Shown here one piece after another: positions 6,847-16,792 of a DNA stretch of 42,200 bases. The stretch lies in the NCBI GenBank assembly GCA_025358205.1, contig JANYKG010000130.1, positions 1-42,200 on the forward strand. Reading direction: 5' to 3'. The position numbers and the translations under genes were made by a program. Under the pieces are notes generated by a model that worked only from the letters and a program-made list of their open reading frames with translations, was not told the origin of the DNA and did no database searches. The DNA is from Armatimonadota bacterium (GTDB lineage: Bacteria > Armatimonadota > UBA5829 > DTJY01). Every line of letters begins with the position of its first letter. The stretch's first letter is position 1.

Positions 6847-9800
6847 CTATTGGGTTTGTGGGGTTACAGGGATAACGTCAAGCTCGGCGACGGCCGCCCA
6901 TGGATTGTTGTTGTACCCCTTCAGCGCGACCAGCCGGATGAACCGCCCTTTGCACGGCTTGTCGAATGTCACTACCTTTTCCGAGTCATCTGCGGCAAAT
7001 GATCCTCTAGCCGCTGGTGAACCCCAATTCTTGCTGTCTTCGCTTACGTAGAACTCGTAGTCGGTGAACCATCCGTTACTCATGTCCTGGCGCGGCAGAT
7101 ACTTGAAACCGCTCAACTCCACGGGTATACGCAGATCAATCCATATCTCGTGTGGGAACGGCGGGGTGGCGCTCTGCCACTGAGTGTCCCAGATCGTATC
7201 CGAGTCGCCGTCAATCGCATTGATCGCCGGGTTGGCGACATCCTCGCTGTCAAATCCGGCCACCACAGCCTCTAGTGAATGCATTGCCGTGAGCCGCTCT
7301 TCGCCGATAATGGTCTTTAGTTGCTCGACGGTCAGTTCCTGTTTCGGCTGGAAGTCGGATGAGGCCATGTAGTCGGCAATGCTCTTGTACATCTGGGTCG
7401 CGGAACTGCTCATCGGCTGGCGGTTGATCGGCATCGTACACACCATCAGCTTACCGTTGCCCACCCGGGCCTCGATGAGATTTCCCATCTTGCGGTTCTT
7501 GATGAAGTTGTCTATTACCTGAACGATGGGCCGGAACGACTTTGGGGTCGCAGTCAGGTTCATGTTCCACGATCCCTGCAGCAGGTCATACCACTGCCAG
7601 TTCGTGTAAAAGTCCGTGGGAAACTCCGCGAGCGCCGGATGCTTCGGATCGCACAGGATGCCCAGTCCCTGCTTCGCCTGTGTCCTGAATAGGATGGGAC
7701 TCCAGAACACCGGGGTGAAAGCGCCGGTCCCCGGGTCCACCAAGTCCTTGCGACGGGCGAGAAGCAGAACCTTCTTCCCGGATCGCAGCCCGGAGAGGGC
7801 ATCGTTCAACGATTGAGTGACCGTGACATCCGCAGGCGTCTTGAGGTCTACCTTCGATGGATAGACCCAGATGTTCCAGCTATTCGAGGCGTTCGTGCCC
7901 TTCAGTGAGACGGTGATGGTAAGCTCTATGGGCGTTTTGAGCTTGGCGAGTGGTAACGATATGCTTCCGAGGTCATAGAGGTCGCCGGTCGGGATCTTCT
8001 TCTCCGGCAGCGTGCCGGATGCGATCATTGTGCCGTCCTGGGTTATCGCGTTCCAGACCGGTTCGGCAGTGATGCTCTTCGGGCCAAAGTGGGCAAGTTG
8101 TGCCTTGGCGCTGAACGTCTCAGCGGTCGTCCAGGTTCGTTTGGACATGCGGAGCAGGGGAACCGTCGGTCCGCAGAACCTTCGCCACTCCTCCGGTTTG
8201 ATGATCCCCTTCGAGTCCCAGAACGCGTCGAGTATCCCCACAAGCGCGGTACCCTGGCCGGGGAAATCGTGCAGGTCCAGCAGTTGGAAGCCGCCGTGCC
8301 CGGGGGTTCTCAGCAATACTTCGATCTCCTCCTTGTACAGCTCGGCGGAGAGCCTGCCGGACGCCTGGGTAAACGCGGCAGCCTGGTCGAGCATCCCATT
8401 CTCCTTCAGCATGTTGCGGACCAACTCGAAGTTGCGCGCGCGAGTGACGCCGGTGTACTTCGGAATCTCAGCCATGTTTGGAAAGACGCTCCACTGGCCG
8501 ACCTCATGCGTGACAACCGGCACATTGAACTTGGCGTCGGCAGCGGCGAAATCGGCGTCTGTCGTCGGGCCGTGCAGTCCGCGTCCTCCGCCTACGTCGT
8601 AGTCGTCGTTCTCGCCGTGCGACCAGGCCGTGGACGGGGTGTACAGGTGCCGCGGATCGTGCTTCTTTCCCGTGACGACCAACCGCTGCAGGAAGTCTTC
8701 ATCACCGCGCAGCTCATTGCCCATGCACAGCATGCCGAACGAGGGGTGATTGCCGTAGGTGTCCAGAATCCGCATCATTTCGGCGGTGATGAACTCGTCG
8801 CGGGGTTTGTCCTTGCCTGCATCGCCCACCCATTGCGGGAGTTCCACGTGCAGAAGGAAGCCCATCTGATCGGCTGCCTGAAACGCCGCATCGGGCGGGC
8901 ACCAGGAGTGGAAGCGCATGTGGTTCAGCCCGTAGGACTTTGCGATCTTGAAGATTCGAAGCCAGGAGTCAACATCGGTCGGCGGGTAACCGGTCTTTGG
9001 GAAGATGCAGCATTCCAGTGTCCCGCGCAGGAAGATGTTTCGCCCGTTCACGGTAATTCGCTTGTCCTTCACCTTCAGATTGCGCATGCCGAAATTGGTG
9101 CGGAATACATCGGACCTCACCAAGTACGTTGCGTCGAAAGTGCCGGCCAACACTGCCAGGCTATACAAATTCGGCGAGAACTCATCCCATGCTTGTGTCC
9201 CCTTAGGCATTGGTACCGTGAACTCGATAGGCTGCTCACCGCTGAAGTCGGTAATCTCGTGCTTGCCGTTTGGAAGGTCCACCCCTGTCCAGAATGCCGC
9301 CTCCTTCTCATCAGTCTTGTATATCTGGTAGCTCAGTCCGTACGGCAGTTCATGTCCGTCGCGCAGGCCGGGCTTACCTCGTACCCACGCCTTCACTCGA
9401 ATTGTTTTTTCGGCCAGGTTCGGGTAGACCTGCACGTTCTCTATCCATACCGGCGGAGTCGCCTGAAGCTCGATGCGTCCGACGATGCCGTTCCAGTTGG
9501 TCTGCGTTTCCTCGGTGATGCTGTGCGCCCAGCCGCCCACGTTGTACTTGATCGTGTTGTCCACCCGGATGGTTAGCTTGTGGACACCCGGCGCGAGGTT
9601 GGTTCCCAGCTCATGGACGTGAGGCGCGACCAGGCTGTCTTGCATCCCGCACGGCTTGCCGTCCAGCCAGACCTGCGTCTCCCAATGGCAGCGTTCCAGG
9701 AAGAGGACGATCCGCTCGCCCTTCCAGCTCTCGGGGATGGTAACGTCGCGCTGATACCATGCCGCTCCGGTGTACTCATATAAACGGCTCAGGTGCTGGA

Positions 9801-10041
9801 GGTCGGGCTTGCGGTTGTTCGGTGTACCTTTCTTGTTTGTGTCGGTCGAGCCGGGCAGCATTACCTTGTCGGCCAGGTTCTTGCCGAACCAGCCCTCGCT
9901 GATGCCAAGATTCTTCGAATCCAGGTCGAACCTCCACTGTCCGGCGAGTGAAAGGCTGTCAACTGCTCTGCCGGCAGGTACGGCCAACAACTGCCCGACT
10001 GCTACCAACATCAACGCTGCTATCAACAAGAAGGTTTTCAT
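6847..10041 (-). CDS. exported glycoside hydrolase family 2 (beta-galactosidase-like) with C-terminal discoidin domain
   Basis: 1064 aa from the ATG of MKTFLLIAALMLVAVG, with GGAGG nine bases upstream; earlier starts add residues before the signal peptide (LLA-VPAG). Order: GH2 sugar-binding jelly roll (LAGQWRFDLD..GSTD, WYQRDVTIPESWKG), immunoglobulin-like domain, TIM barrel with acid/base Glu443 (CMGNELRGDEDF) and nucleophile Glu513 (VVTHEVGQW). An amidotransferase-like or trimerisation-like region follows (GKKVLLLARRKDLV...GNGKLMVCTMPI). Residues about 920-1060 form an F5/8 type C (CBM32-like) domain (AIDGDSDTIWDTQW, FIRLVALKGY). It should release beta-linked sugars from a glycan outside the cytoplasm; the substrate cannot be read from the sequence. 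It converges on the FGE-like gene with an 8-bp gap and stands alone. Confidence 0.92.
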   Translation of the reverse strand: MKTFLLIAALMLVAVGQLLAVPAGRAVDSLSLAGQWRFDLDSKNLGISEGWFGKNLADKVMLPGSTDTNKKGTPNNRKPDLQHLSRLYEYTGAAWYQRDVTIPESWKGERIVLFLERCHWETQVWLDGKPCGMQDSLVAPHVHELGTNLAPGVHKLTIRVDNTIKYNVGGWAHSITEETQTNWNGIVGRIELQATPPVWIENVQVYPNLAEKTIRVKAWVRGKPGLRDGHELPYGLSYQIYKTDEKEAAFWTGVDLPNGKHEITDFSGEQPIEFTVPMPKGTQAWDEFSPNLYSLAVLAGTFDATYLVRSDVFRTNFGMRNLKVKDKRITVNGRNIFLRGTLECCIFPKTGYPPTDVDSWLRIFKIAKSYGLNHMRFHSWCPPDAAFQAADQMGFLLHVELPQWVGDAGKDKPRDEFITAEMMRILDTYGNHPSFGMLCMGNELRGDEDFLQRLVVTGKKHDPRHLYTPSTAWSHGENDDYDVGGGRGLHGPTTDADFAAADAKFNVPVVTHEVGQWSVFPNMAEIPKYTGVTRARNFELVRNMLKENGMLDQAAAFTQASGRLSAELYKEEIEVLLRTPGHGGFQLLDLHDFPGQGTALVGILDAFWDSKGIIKPEEWRRFCGPTVPLLRMSKRTWTTAETFSAKAQLAHFGPKSITAEPVWNAITQDGTMIASGTLPEKKIPTGDLYDLGSISLPLAKLKTPIELTITVSLKGTNASNSWNIWVYPSKVDLKTPADVTVTQSLNDALSGLRSGKKVLLLARRKDLVDPGTGAFTPVFWSPILFRTQAKQGLGILCDPKHPALAEFPTDFYTNWQWYDLLQGSWNMNLTATPKSFRPIVQVIDNFIKNRKMGNLIEARVGNGKLMVCTMPINRQPMSSSATQMYKSIADYMASSDFQPKQELTVEQLKTIIGEERLTAMHSLEAVVAGFDSEDVANPAINAIDGDSDTIWDTQWQSATPPFPHEIWIDLRIPVELSGFKYLPRQDMSNGWFTDYEFYVSEDSKNWGSPAARGSFAADDSEKVVTFDKPCKGRFIRLVALKGYNNNPWAAVAELDVIPVTPQTQ

Positions 10042-10105
10042 GCTCCACATCCTCCGCGTGAGGTGTTCAATATGCACGGGCCGTTGTCCTCCAGTCCGCA
10101 ATCAT

Positions 10106-10133
10106 TTGACGGCAGGGCGTCCCTTGGTATAGA
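10106..10133 (+). promoter_or_regulatory. sigma-70 type promoter of addB-addA
   Basis: TTGACG (10106-10111), 16-bp spacer, TATAGA (10128-10133). Transcription would begin near 10140, which argues against a TTG start at 10140 and for the ATG at 10155. Confidence 0.6.
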
Positions 10134-10154
10134 CTGCCATTGGGTGACAGAGAA

Positions 10155-13100
10155 ATGAATGTACAACTCATTACAGGTCCAGCCGGCAGCGGCAAAACCA
10201 CCAACGCTATAGAGGAGTTTGCGGGTCTGCTGAAGGCCGATCCCGCAGGCGCGGTCACTTCCCTGCGTTATGTCGTTCCCACCACCCGCATCGCCCGTCT
10301 GGTCGAAAAGCAGATCATGGAGATCGCCGGTCTATCCGGCATCATGGGCAACGTCGTCTGCACGTTCTACGGTCTGGCCGAGGAGATCATCGCTCAGTTT
10401 GGCCGCTCAGGATCCATGATATCCGACGTTCAGCGCACCATTCTCCTTGGCGACCTGGTTACCTCCGCTAAGCTCTCCTCCCTCGGTCGGTCGGCGGTAT
10501 ACCCCGGTTTCGTGAAGGCGCTTGGGCAGATCATCGGCGAGTTGAAAATATCGCTGGTGTCGCCGGATGACTTGGAGCAGCTTGTCTCATCCGCTCCGGG
10601 CAAGGTCGCAGAGTTGGCCGATCTCTACCGCAGATACCAGCAGGACGTGTTGGTCAAGCACTCGCTCCATGACCGTGAAGGTCTCATGGGCCGCGCGCTA
10701 GAGTACCTGTCGGCGATGGGGGATTCCGGCCTGAAGACTGTGGTGTTTGACGGTTTTGGCGAACTGAACGGCGTGCAGCGCGAGTTCATACGAAAGATAG
10801 CCGCATCCGCCGAGAGGGTGACGGTCCTGCTTGATTATGAGGCAGACAGGCCGGAGGTGTTCAAGACCGCCGAGCCAACACGTAAGTTCGTCCTGTCTCT
10901 CGGAGCATCGGAGATGGCAGTCATGCGGGCGGAGAGTCGCGGCCCCGTACTCAGGCACGTGGAGCAGTCCGTCTTCAGCGGCAGTGCGAAGATGATTGCA
11001 TCAGATGGGGCGGTCGGCATCATAGAAGGCGGCAGTCCGTATATCGAAGTTGAAATGATAGCCGAAGAGATACGAAGGCTGGTGCGCGACCGGGGATACT
11101 CCTTCGGTGAAATAGCGCTGGTCGGGCGGGATGTTGCGAGCTACCGGGCGCGAGTGGAGCGAGTGTTTCCGGAGTTCGACATACCGGTGGACACGGGCAA
11201 CAAACCGCTCTCCGGCGCCGCCATGGCGCGGACGCTGGGCGCGTGTCTCTCCGCCATGCGCACGGGCTGGCAGCGTACCGATGTCATTCGCCTCCTGAAG
11301 TCGGAGTATCTCAGCGAGGACGAGGATGCTGTTCGCAAGGCGTGTCTGGTGGATGTAAGCGCAAAGAAGATAGCCCTGTTTGAAGGGCGCACCCGCTGGC
11401 TCAGCAAATGGGCCGAGGATGATGATTTCCTGGACTTCCGCACCGAAACGCTTCAACCGCTTGCCGATTTCGAGGACGCGCTGAAGAACTCGGCCGGCAC
11501 GATGGGTCGCACCGCAGCCGTTGGGGAACTCGTCAAGCGCTTCCAGCAACGCAAGGATGATGGCGCTATGCAGGCTGAGGACTCCGCTGCAACTCACGCC
11601 ATTTCGCAGATACTGGATGACCTGGTGACCGCCGACCGTCTGCTGGGCAAGGATCAGGACAGAGCGGACTTCATGGACCTTCTGCAGATGTCCATCGCCG
11701 CTGCCTCGGTTCCAGCTGTGCGCGCGGCCTCCGATGTGGTCAGCTTGATCTCAACGAACGCGCTTGGCGGGCAGAGGTTCCGCGCGGTCTTTGTAACCGG
11801 GCTGCTGGAGAAGGTTTTTCCCCGCCAGGTCTCGGAGGATTCGTTCCTGCGCGACCGGGAGCGTGCGTTCCTGAACTCAAGCGCGGACAGGGTTTGCCTC
11901 AGCCTCGCGTCTGACCGGCAGGACGCCGAGCGGCTGGCGTTCTACAGCGCGGTGAGTTGCGCCACTGAGCGGCTGTACCTTTGCTATCCGCTTGCCGACG
12001 AAGCCGCCAAGGACAGCCTTCCGTCGTTCTATGTAGACGAGATTCGCAAGCTTTTCTCAGGTTCCATTCCGACCGCCAAACGTGATGTTTCGGATCTGGT
12101 CCCTCCGGTTGCCCAAGCGGAATGTCCGGCGGAGTTGCGACGAAGCTTCATATACTTCCTCGCGAATCCAGTGAATAGTTCCCTCGCTGAGCAGGCAGGC
12201 CTGTACCGGTGTTTCAGCGATGAAGACGCGAAACTGATAGCAGAATCGGCGCTGGGTTCGCAAGAGAAACCTGCCTCGCTGACCCAATCTACCGTGCTCA
12301 AGCATCTAACAGAGGACGGCAAGTCATACACATGCACAGAACTGGAGGCTTACGCGGCCTGCCCGTTCATGCACTTCTGCGGCCACACTCTGCGGCTGGA
12401 CTCGGTGCAGGAGGATGTGGGGCCGATGGACTTTGGCAGCCTGCTCCACAATGCGCTGTGTGCGGTGTTCACGCACTTCAGGAAACGCGCCGGTCGGCCA
12501 ATTGCGCTTACGGAACTCGACATTGGTGACGTGCTTCACGTAGCGTCCCAGTTGTTCAACGATCAGTTCAAAGACAACCGGCGGCTCATGAACCTGCCGA
12601 AGTACGAGATTGAGATCGTGAAGCGCAGTCTGTGGCTGTGCCTGAAACGCTATCTGCGGGCGGAGTACAGGAATCCATATCCGGGTTTCGTGCCGGAGTT
12701 TTTCGAGCTGCAGTTCGGCAAGAGCAGCCGCAAGGACCGGGATTTCGATGACAAGTCCACCGAGCAGCGCTTGGCGGTCGAGACCGGGGACGGCCCCCCG
12801 GTGCGCATCGTCGGCAAGATGGACAGGCTGGACACCTCTGAAGCCGGCGCGATGATAATAGACTACAAGCTTGGCTCCGGCACCGACATCACCGGCTTCG
12901 AGAAAGGGCTTGTGCTCCAGGCCATGATCTATGCGTTGGCCGTGCGAGACATCTTCGGCCTGAACCCGGTGGGCACCGAGTATCGCACACTCAAGAAATG
13001 GGACCCCAAGGGCTACTACGTGGGCGAAACCGGACCCAAGAACCGGACGTTCACGCCCGAGGAATTTGACGAAAAGCTGGAGCAGTGCAAGGATTACGTG

Positions 13101-13262
13101 CGGGAGATTGCGAAGGGCATCCGGTGCGGGGCGATTGCCGTGGAGCCGAAGCTGTGCAAGGACTACTGCGGCTTCAAGTCCGTCTGCCGAATTGACGTTC
13201 ACAAGCGTCTCAAACTGAACGAGGCGGAGGGCGTTGAGTCCGCCGAGGAGACACCGGAATGA
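10155..13262 (+). CDS. addB: AddB-type helicase/nuclease subunit of the AddAB recombination complex
   Basis: 1035 aa, usual AddB size. Together with AddA it resects double-strand breaks up to a recombination hotspot and loads RecA. Walker A GPAGSGKT is at residues 8-15. The middle is helicase-like but degenerate, as in AddB (SLISTNALGGQRFRAVFVTGL). The C-terminal nuclease has GKMDRLD (Asp890) and IIDYK (Asp903, Lys905). Cys736 (AACPF) with Cys1001, Cys1005 and Cys1011 (LCKDYCGFKSVC) match the one-plus-three pattern of the AddB iron-sulfur cluster. The ATG at 10155 is chosen because the promoter predicts a transcript start near 10140. Its stop overlaps the addA start (ATGA), implying translational coupling. 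Confidence 0.9.
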   Translation: MNVQLITGPAGSGKTTNAIEEFAGLLKADPAGAVTSLRYVVPTTRIARLVEKQIMEIAGLSGIMGNVVCTFYGLAEEIIAQFGRSGSMISDVQRTILLGDLVTSAKLSSLGRSAVYPGFVKALGQIIGELKISLVSPDDLEQLVSSAPGKVAELADLYRRYQQDVLVKHSLHDREGLMGRALEYLSAMGDSGLKTVVFDGFGELNGVQREFIRKIAASAERVTVLLDYEADRPEVFKTAEPTRKFVLSLGASEMAVMRAESRGPVLRHVEQSVFSGSAKMIASDGAVGIIEGGSPYIEVEMIAEEIRRLVRDRGYSFGEIALVGRDVASYRARVERVFPEFDIPVDTGNKPLSGAAMARTLGACLSAMRTGWQRTDVIRLLKSEYLSEDEDAVRKACLVDVSAKKIALFEGRTRWLSKWAEDDDFLDFRTETLQPLADFEDALKNSAGTMGRTAAVGELVKRFQQRKDDGAMQAEDSAATHAISQILDDLVTADRLLGKDQDRADFMDLLQMSIAAASVPAVRAASDVVSLISTNALGGQRFRAVFVTGLLEKVFPRQVSEDSFLRDRERAFLNSSADRVCLSLASDRQDAERLAFYSAVSCATERLYLCYPLADEAAKDSLPSFYVDEIRKLFSGSIPTAKRDVSDLVPPVAQAECPAELRRSFIYFLANPVNSSLAEQAGLYRCFSDEDAKLIAESALGSQEKPASLTQSTVLKHLTEDGKSYTCTELEAYAACPFMHFCGHTLRLDSVQEDVGPMDFGSLLHNALCAVFTHFRKRAGRPIALTELDIGDVLHVASQLFNDQFKDNRRLMNLPKYEIEIVKRSLWLCLKRYLRAEYRNPYPGFVPEFFELQFGKSSRKDRDFDDKSTEQRLAVETGDGPPVRIVGKMDRLDTSEAGAMIIDYKLGSGTDITGFEKGLVLQAMIYALAVRDIFGLNPVGTEYRTLKKWDPKGYYVGETGPKNRTFTPEEFDEKLEQCKDYVREIAKGIRCGAIAVEPKLCKDYCGFKSVCRIDVHKRLKLNEAEGVESAEETPE

Positions 13263-16200
13263 GACTGACTCCTAGCCAGGTCAAAGCTGTGGAAACGCTG
13301 GACATGACGGTGTCGGTTTCCGCGGGTGCGGGGTCGGGCAAGACCGAGGTGCTGGTGCAGCGGTTCTGCGGAATCGTGCGTGACGGCAGGGCGACGGTGG
13401 ACGAGATACTCGCCGTTACCTACACCGAGAAGGCCGCCAAGGAGATGAAGCAGCGGATAGTCAGGGAACTCACCGCGTTGTCTCAAGAGGCTGACGGTGC
13501 GCGGTTCGAGGAAGAGCGCAGGAGAGTTGAGTCTGCGTACATCGGCACTATCCACTCCTTCGCCACCAGGCTCCTGCGCGAGAACGCCTTCGAGGCGGGT
13601 GTTGATCCCCGCTACCGCGTGATGGATGAGGCGGAAGGGGAGACACTGAAGGATACCGTTCTGGACGACTTGATCGCGGATTGGCATGAGAAAGGCGTCG
13701 AAGCGTGTGTTGACCTGCTTCAGGCGTACGATATAGATTCGCTCAAGTCAGGCATCGTCGGTCTGCACCGCCACCTCAGGACGGCCGGCGACAGGGTGTG
13801 GCAGATACCTTCCGGCGGTGTAGTGTACGCCAGCCCCAGGGAGTTTCTTAACGGCTACACCAGGCTGGTTGATGACCTCATTCGCCTGGCGAAACTAGGC
13901 GAGCTAAACGGCAAGATAGGTGAGCAAATTCTGCAGTTTGCGCCGTCCTTCCCGTCCCTGAAAGCGGCGATGGAGGAGTTGTGCAGACGCGTGGAAGCGC
14001 TGGCCGATCCTCTGCGGGAGTACGCGCAGGAGTTCGACTGGGACCTGTATGAGGAGGCCCGCGCGGCCGGCGATTTCGTGAAGAACAACGTGGGATCAAA
14101 GGACATCAAGGAGGATTACGTCAAGCCCGCGAAGGCCTTCGCGCGCGACTTCCTGTTCGCCGTGATTGAGCCGCTTGCCGATCACTACATGGGCTGCCTG
14201 AGGACGATGACCGACGAGTTTGGCAGGCGTTATGAATCCGCAAAGATGCTCGCAGGCGCACTCGATTTCGACGACCTGCTGTTGAAGACTCGCGACCTGC
14301 TCGTCGGCCAGGACGGCCATTCCGCCGCGGCGGAGGAGTACCTGAACCGCTTCAAGTTTGTCATCATGGATGAGTTCCAGGACACGAATCTGCTTCAGAA
14401 GACCATCGTCGAATCGGTATGTCCCGCCGGTCGTTTCTTCTGCGTCGGCGACCCGAAACAGTCCATCTACAGGTTCAACAACGCGGACGTTTCGGTCTTC
14501 ATCGAGAACCATCGAAAAGTGAATAGCTCGCCGGATCGGGCCGCCATCTCGTTTATCGAGAACTTCCGCAGCAGGCCGGAGATTCTGAGTTTTGTGAACG
14601 CCCTCTTTGACAGACTTTGGGCGAGCGACCCTGATCTGGAGTTTGAGAAATTGGAGGCCAAGGCTGAGTTCGGCGACACCTCGGATGCTGTTGTGGAACT
14701 GCTGCTCGTCCCTCAGGAGAAGGATGCATCCCAGGCGAGACTGCTGGAATCCAGGGCTATCGCCTCGCGCATTTGCCAATTGCTCGGGTGCACCGGCGGC
14801 AGGCCGTTTCAGGTAACACGCAAGAGGAACCCGGACGACAAGCCGCGAGACCTGCAGCCGGGCGACATCATGATTCTCTTCCGCTCTACGGCGGAGATTC
14901 CGTTGTACGAGAAGGCGCTCTTTGACGCGGGCATTCCCTTCTACGTGGTCAGCGGCAGGGGGTTCTACGAAACGCACGAGGTGAGCGACATCCACAGCCT
15001 GCTGAAGGTGGTGGACAACGCGCTAGACGATGTGTCAATGGCCGCCGTCCTGCGCTCGCCGATGGTCGGCGTGTCCGATGACGCCCTGTGGTGGTTGACA
15101 CGCGCGCCCGATAGCTGCGAGACGAACCGCGAGATCGGCAAGCTGTACGCCGGTCTGCAGAACCTTGACGCCCTGCCGGAGATTGACCAGACCGACCGAG
15201 ACAAGCTGACAGCCTTTATCGAACTGCTAGACGAACTTCGCGGGCTGAGCGCGGGATGCGGGATCACCGACCTGCTGGACACCGCCATCCGCCGAACCGC
15301 CTACGATCTGAAGACGCTGGCCTCTTCCGACGGCAAGCGCAGGTACGCGAACATCCGAAAACTTCTCGATCTCGCGCAGAGCTGCCAGTCAACCGGTCAG
15401 TTCCACCTGCCGGATTTCATTCATCACATCGAAAGCTTGAAGGTAATGGCGCAGAGGGAAGGGGAGGCGCCGACTGAGACCGAGGACAGCCCGGTGGTGC
15501 GCATGATGACCGTTCACAAGGCGAAGGGCCTGCAGGCGCCGGTTGTGTTTGTTGCCGACAGTTCTCGCCCGCCCAGGTTGGCGCGCACCGATGCGTTCAT
15601 GTTCAGCAATGAGCAAGGGGTTTCGTGCAAACTAAAGAATCTCGCGACCGATGAAATGGTGGTCACGGCGGAGTATGAGCGGCAGAAGGCTGAGCTGAGG
15701 GACGCCGACCTCGCCGAGGAGAAGCGTCTGTTCTATGTGGCTGCCACTCGCGCTGAGGAGTTGCTGGTGATAAGCGGGCGGAGCAAGTACGACGGCAAAG
15801 CCGCGAAGAAGGGTATTGAGGAACACACATGCTGGTCCGGTTGGCTGGAATCAGTCCTCCAGATCGGCGAACGACCGTGCTCAGGCCGTGAGAGGAAATC
15901 TTACGGAGATTCCGAGTTCAACCTGCTTGACGGAACCGGTCTGGTTGATGTGTTTGCCTCCGACTCTGGGCAAACCCTCTCTGCTGTTGCGCGACTGGAG
16001 CAAGTGAAACTGGCGGCTGAGTACGGCGGCGAGGGCATGAACGAGGTGGCGGATAGGTGCCGCGCGGTCATCTCAGTGAGCCGGGACGCAGAACTTGTGC
16101 TCACCGTTAGCCGCATACTGGACTACGTTGCCTGCCCGCGCATGTACTACTGCCGGTGGGTGCTCGGCATCCAGGAGGAGTCGCCTGATCCCAAGGACAT

Positions 16201-16792
16201 GATACCGGACGATGAGGCCGATGTCTCATCCACCACTCTGGGCACGGCGGTCCATCAGGTTCTGCGCGCGGTGGACTTCAGTAAGGCACTGGAACCGCAG
16301 CTTGATGAGCTGGCGAAACTCCAGACGGGCAATCTGCTCGGTCCTATCGAAGATGCCTGCAAGAGATTCCTCGCGTCATCGTGGGCCGAGCGTATATGCC
16401 GAGGTTCACAATGGCTGCAGGAGGTTCCGCTTCGCCTGAAGCTGGGCACGTGCGACTTCCGCGGACGGGCCGACCTGCTGTTCAAGGACGAGAGCGGCTG
16501 GGTTGTTGCGGACTACAAGACAGGTGGCGGTGTTGATAGTGATCGGTATCGGCGGCAGGTAGGCATATACGCTCTGGCCGTTGAGCGGTGCCTGGGCGTT
16601 CCTCCGTCAGAAGCCGTGGTGATCAGCCTGCGCGGGGCCAAAGATTACGTGCAACAGGTCAACGATTCTCTCATCAACGAGACCGAGGCGATGGTCAACA
16701 GCGTGGCAGAAGGCATCCGCCGCGAGGACTTCGAGCCGTGCAAATCAGACGAGTGCGATCACTGCTCGTACAAAATCCATTGTGGTACCTAA
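13259..16792 (+). CDS. addA: AddA-type UvrD-family helicase with RecB-like nuclease domain
   Basis: 1177 aa. Motor subunit of AddAB: an ATP-driven 3'-5' helicase with its own nuclease. Motifs in order: LTPSQVKAV (Q motif), Walker A SAGAGSGKT (Lys28), TYTEKAAKEM, TIHSFA, Walker B IMDEFQDT (Asp371-Glu372), VGDPKQSIYRF, ENFRSRPEIL, MMTVHKAKGLQ, FYVAATRAEELL, then the nuclease residues Asp1072 (GRADLLF), Asp1085 and Lys1087 (VADYKTGGG). Unusually for AddA, Cys959 (YVACPRMYYC) and Cys1166-x2-Cys1169-x5-Cys1175 reproduce the iron-sulfur staple best known from AddB and Cas4. Its ATG lies in the 4-bp overlap with addB. Its stop overlaps by 4 bp the stop of the convergent glycyl radical enzyme gene. 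Confidence 0.94.
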   Translation: MRLTPSQVKAVETLDMTVSVSAGAGSGKTEVLVQRFCGIVRDGRATVDEILAVTYTEKAAKEMKQRIVRELTALSQEADGARFEEERRRVESAYIGTIHSFATRLLRENAFEAGVDPRYRVMDEAEGETLKDTVLDDLIADWHEKGVEACVDLLQAYDIDSLKSGIVGLHRHLRTAGDRVWQIPSGGVVYASPREFLNGYTRLVDDLIRLAKLGELNGKIGEQILQFAPSFPSLKAAMEELCRRVEALADPLREYAQEFDWDLYEEARAAGDFVKNNVGSKDIKEDYVKPAKAFARDFLFAVIEPLADHYMGCLRTMTDEFGRRYESAKMLAGALDFDDLLLKTRDLLVGQDGHSAAAEEYLNRFKFVIMDEFQDTNLLQKTIVESVCPAGRFFCVGDPKQSIYRFNNADVSVFIENHRKVNSSPDRAAISFIENFRSRPEILSFVNALFDRLWASDPDLEFEKLEAKAEFGDTSDAVVELLLVPQEKDASQARLLESRAIASRICQLLGCTGGRPFQVTRKRNPDDKPRDLQPGDIMILFRSTAEIPLYEKALFDAGIPFYVVSGRGFYETHEVSDIHSLLKVVDNALDDVSMAAVLRSPMVGVSDDALWWLTRAPDSCETNREIGKLYAGLQNLDALPEIDQTDRDKLTAFIELLDELRGLSAGCGITDLLDTAIRRTAYDLKTLASSDGKRRYANIRKLLDLAQSCQSTGQFHLPDFIHHIESLKVMAQREGEAPTETEDSPVVRMMTVHKAKGLQAPVVFVADSSRPPRLARTDAFMFSNEQGVSCKLKNLATDEMVVTAEYERQKAELRDADLAEEKRLFYVAATRAEELLVISGRSKYDGKAAKKGIEEHTCWSGWLESVLQIGERPCSGRERKSYGDSEFNLLDGTGLVDVFASDSGQTLSAVARLEQVKLAAEYGGEGMNEVADRCRAVISVSRDAELVLTVSRILDYVACPRMYYCRWVLGIQEESPDPKDMIPDDEADVSSTTLGTAVHQVLRAVDFSKALEPQLDELAKLQTGNLLGPIEDACKRFLASSWAERICRGSQWLQEVPLRLKLGTCDFRGRADLLFKDESGWVVADYKTGGGVDSDRYRRQVGIYALAVERCLGVPPSEAVVISLRGAKDYVQQVNDSLINETEAMVNSVAEGIRREDFEPCKSDECDHCSYKIHCGT

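Noticed and set aside
8089-9576. Long plus-strand open frame (495 codons)
   Set aside because: Antisense to the GH2 gene, with no recognisable domain; an effect of GC-rich codon use in the real gene.
10140-10154. TTG start for addB at 10140
   Set aside because: It coincides with the predicted transcription start of the promoter at 10106-10133, and the ATG at 10155 puts the Walker A motif at the usual distance from the N-terminus.
12324-13202. Minus-strand open frame of 292 codons
   Set aside because: Antisense to the nuclease domain of addB, whose motifs are unambiguous.
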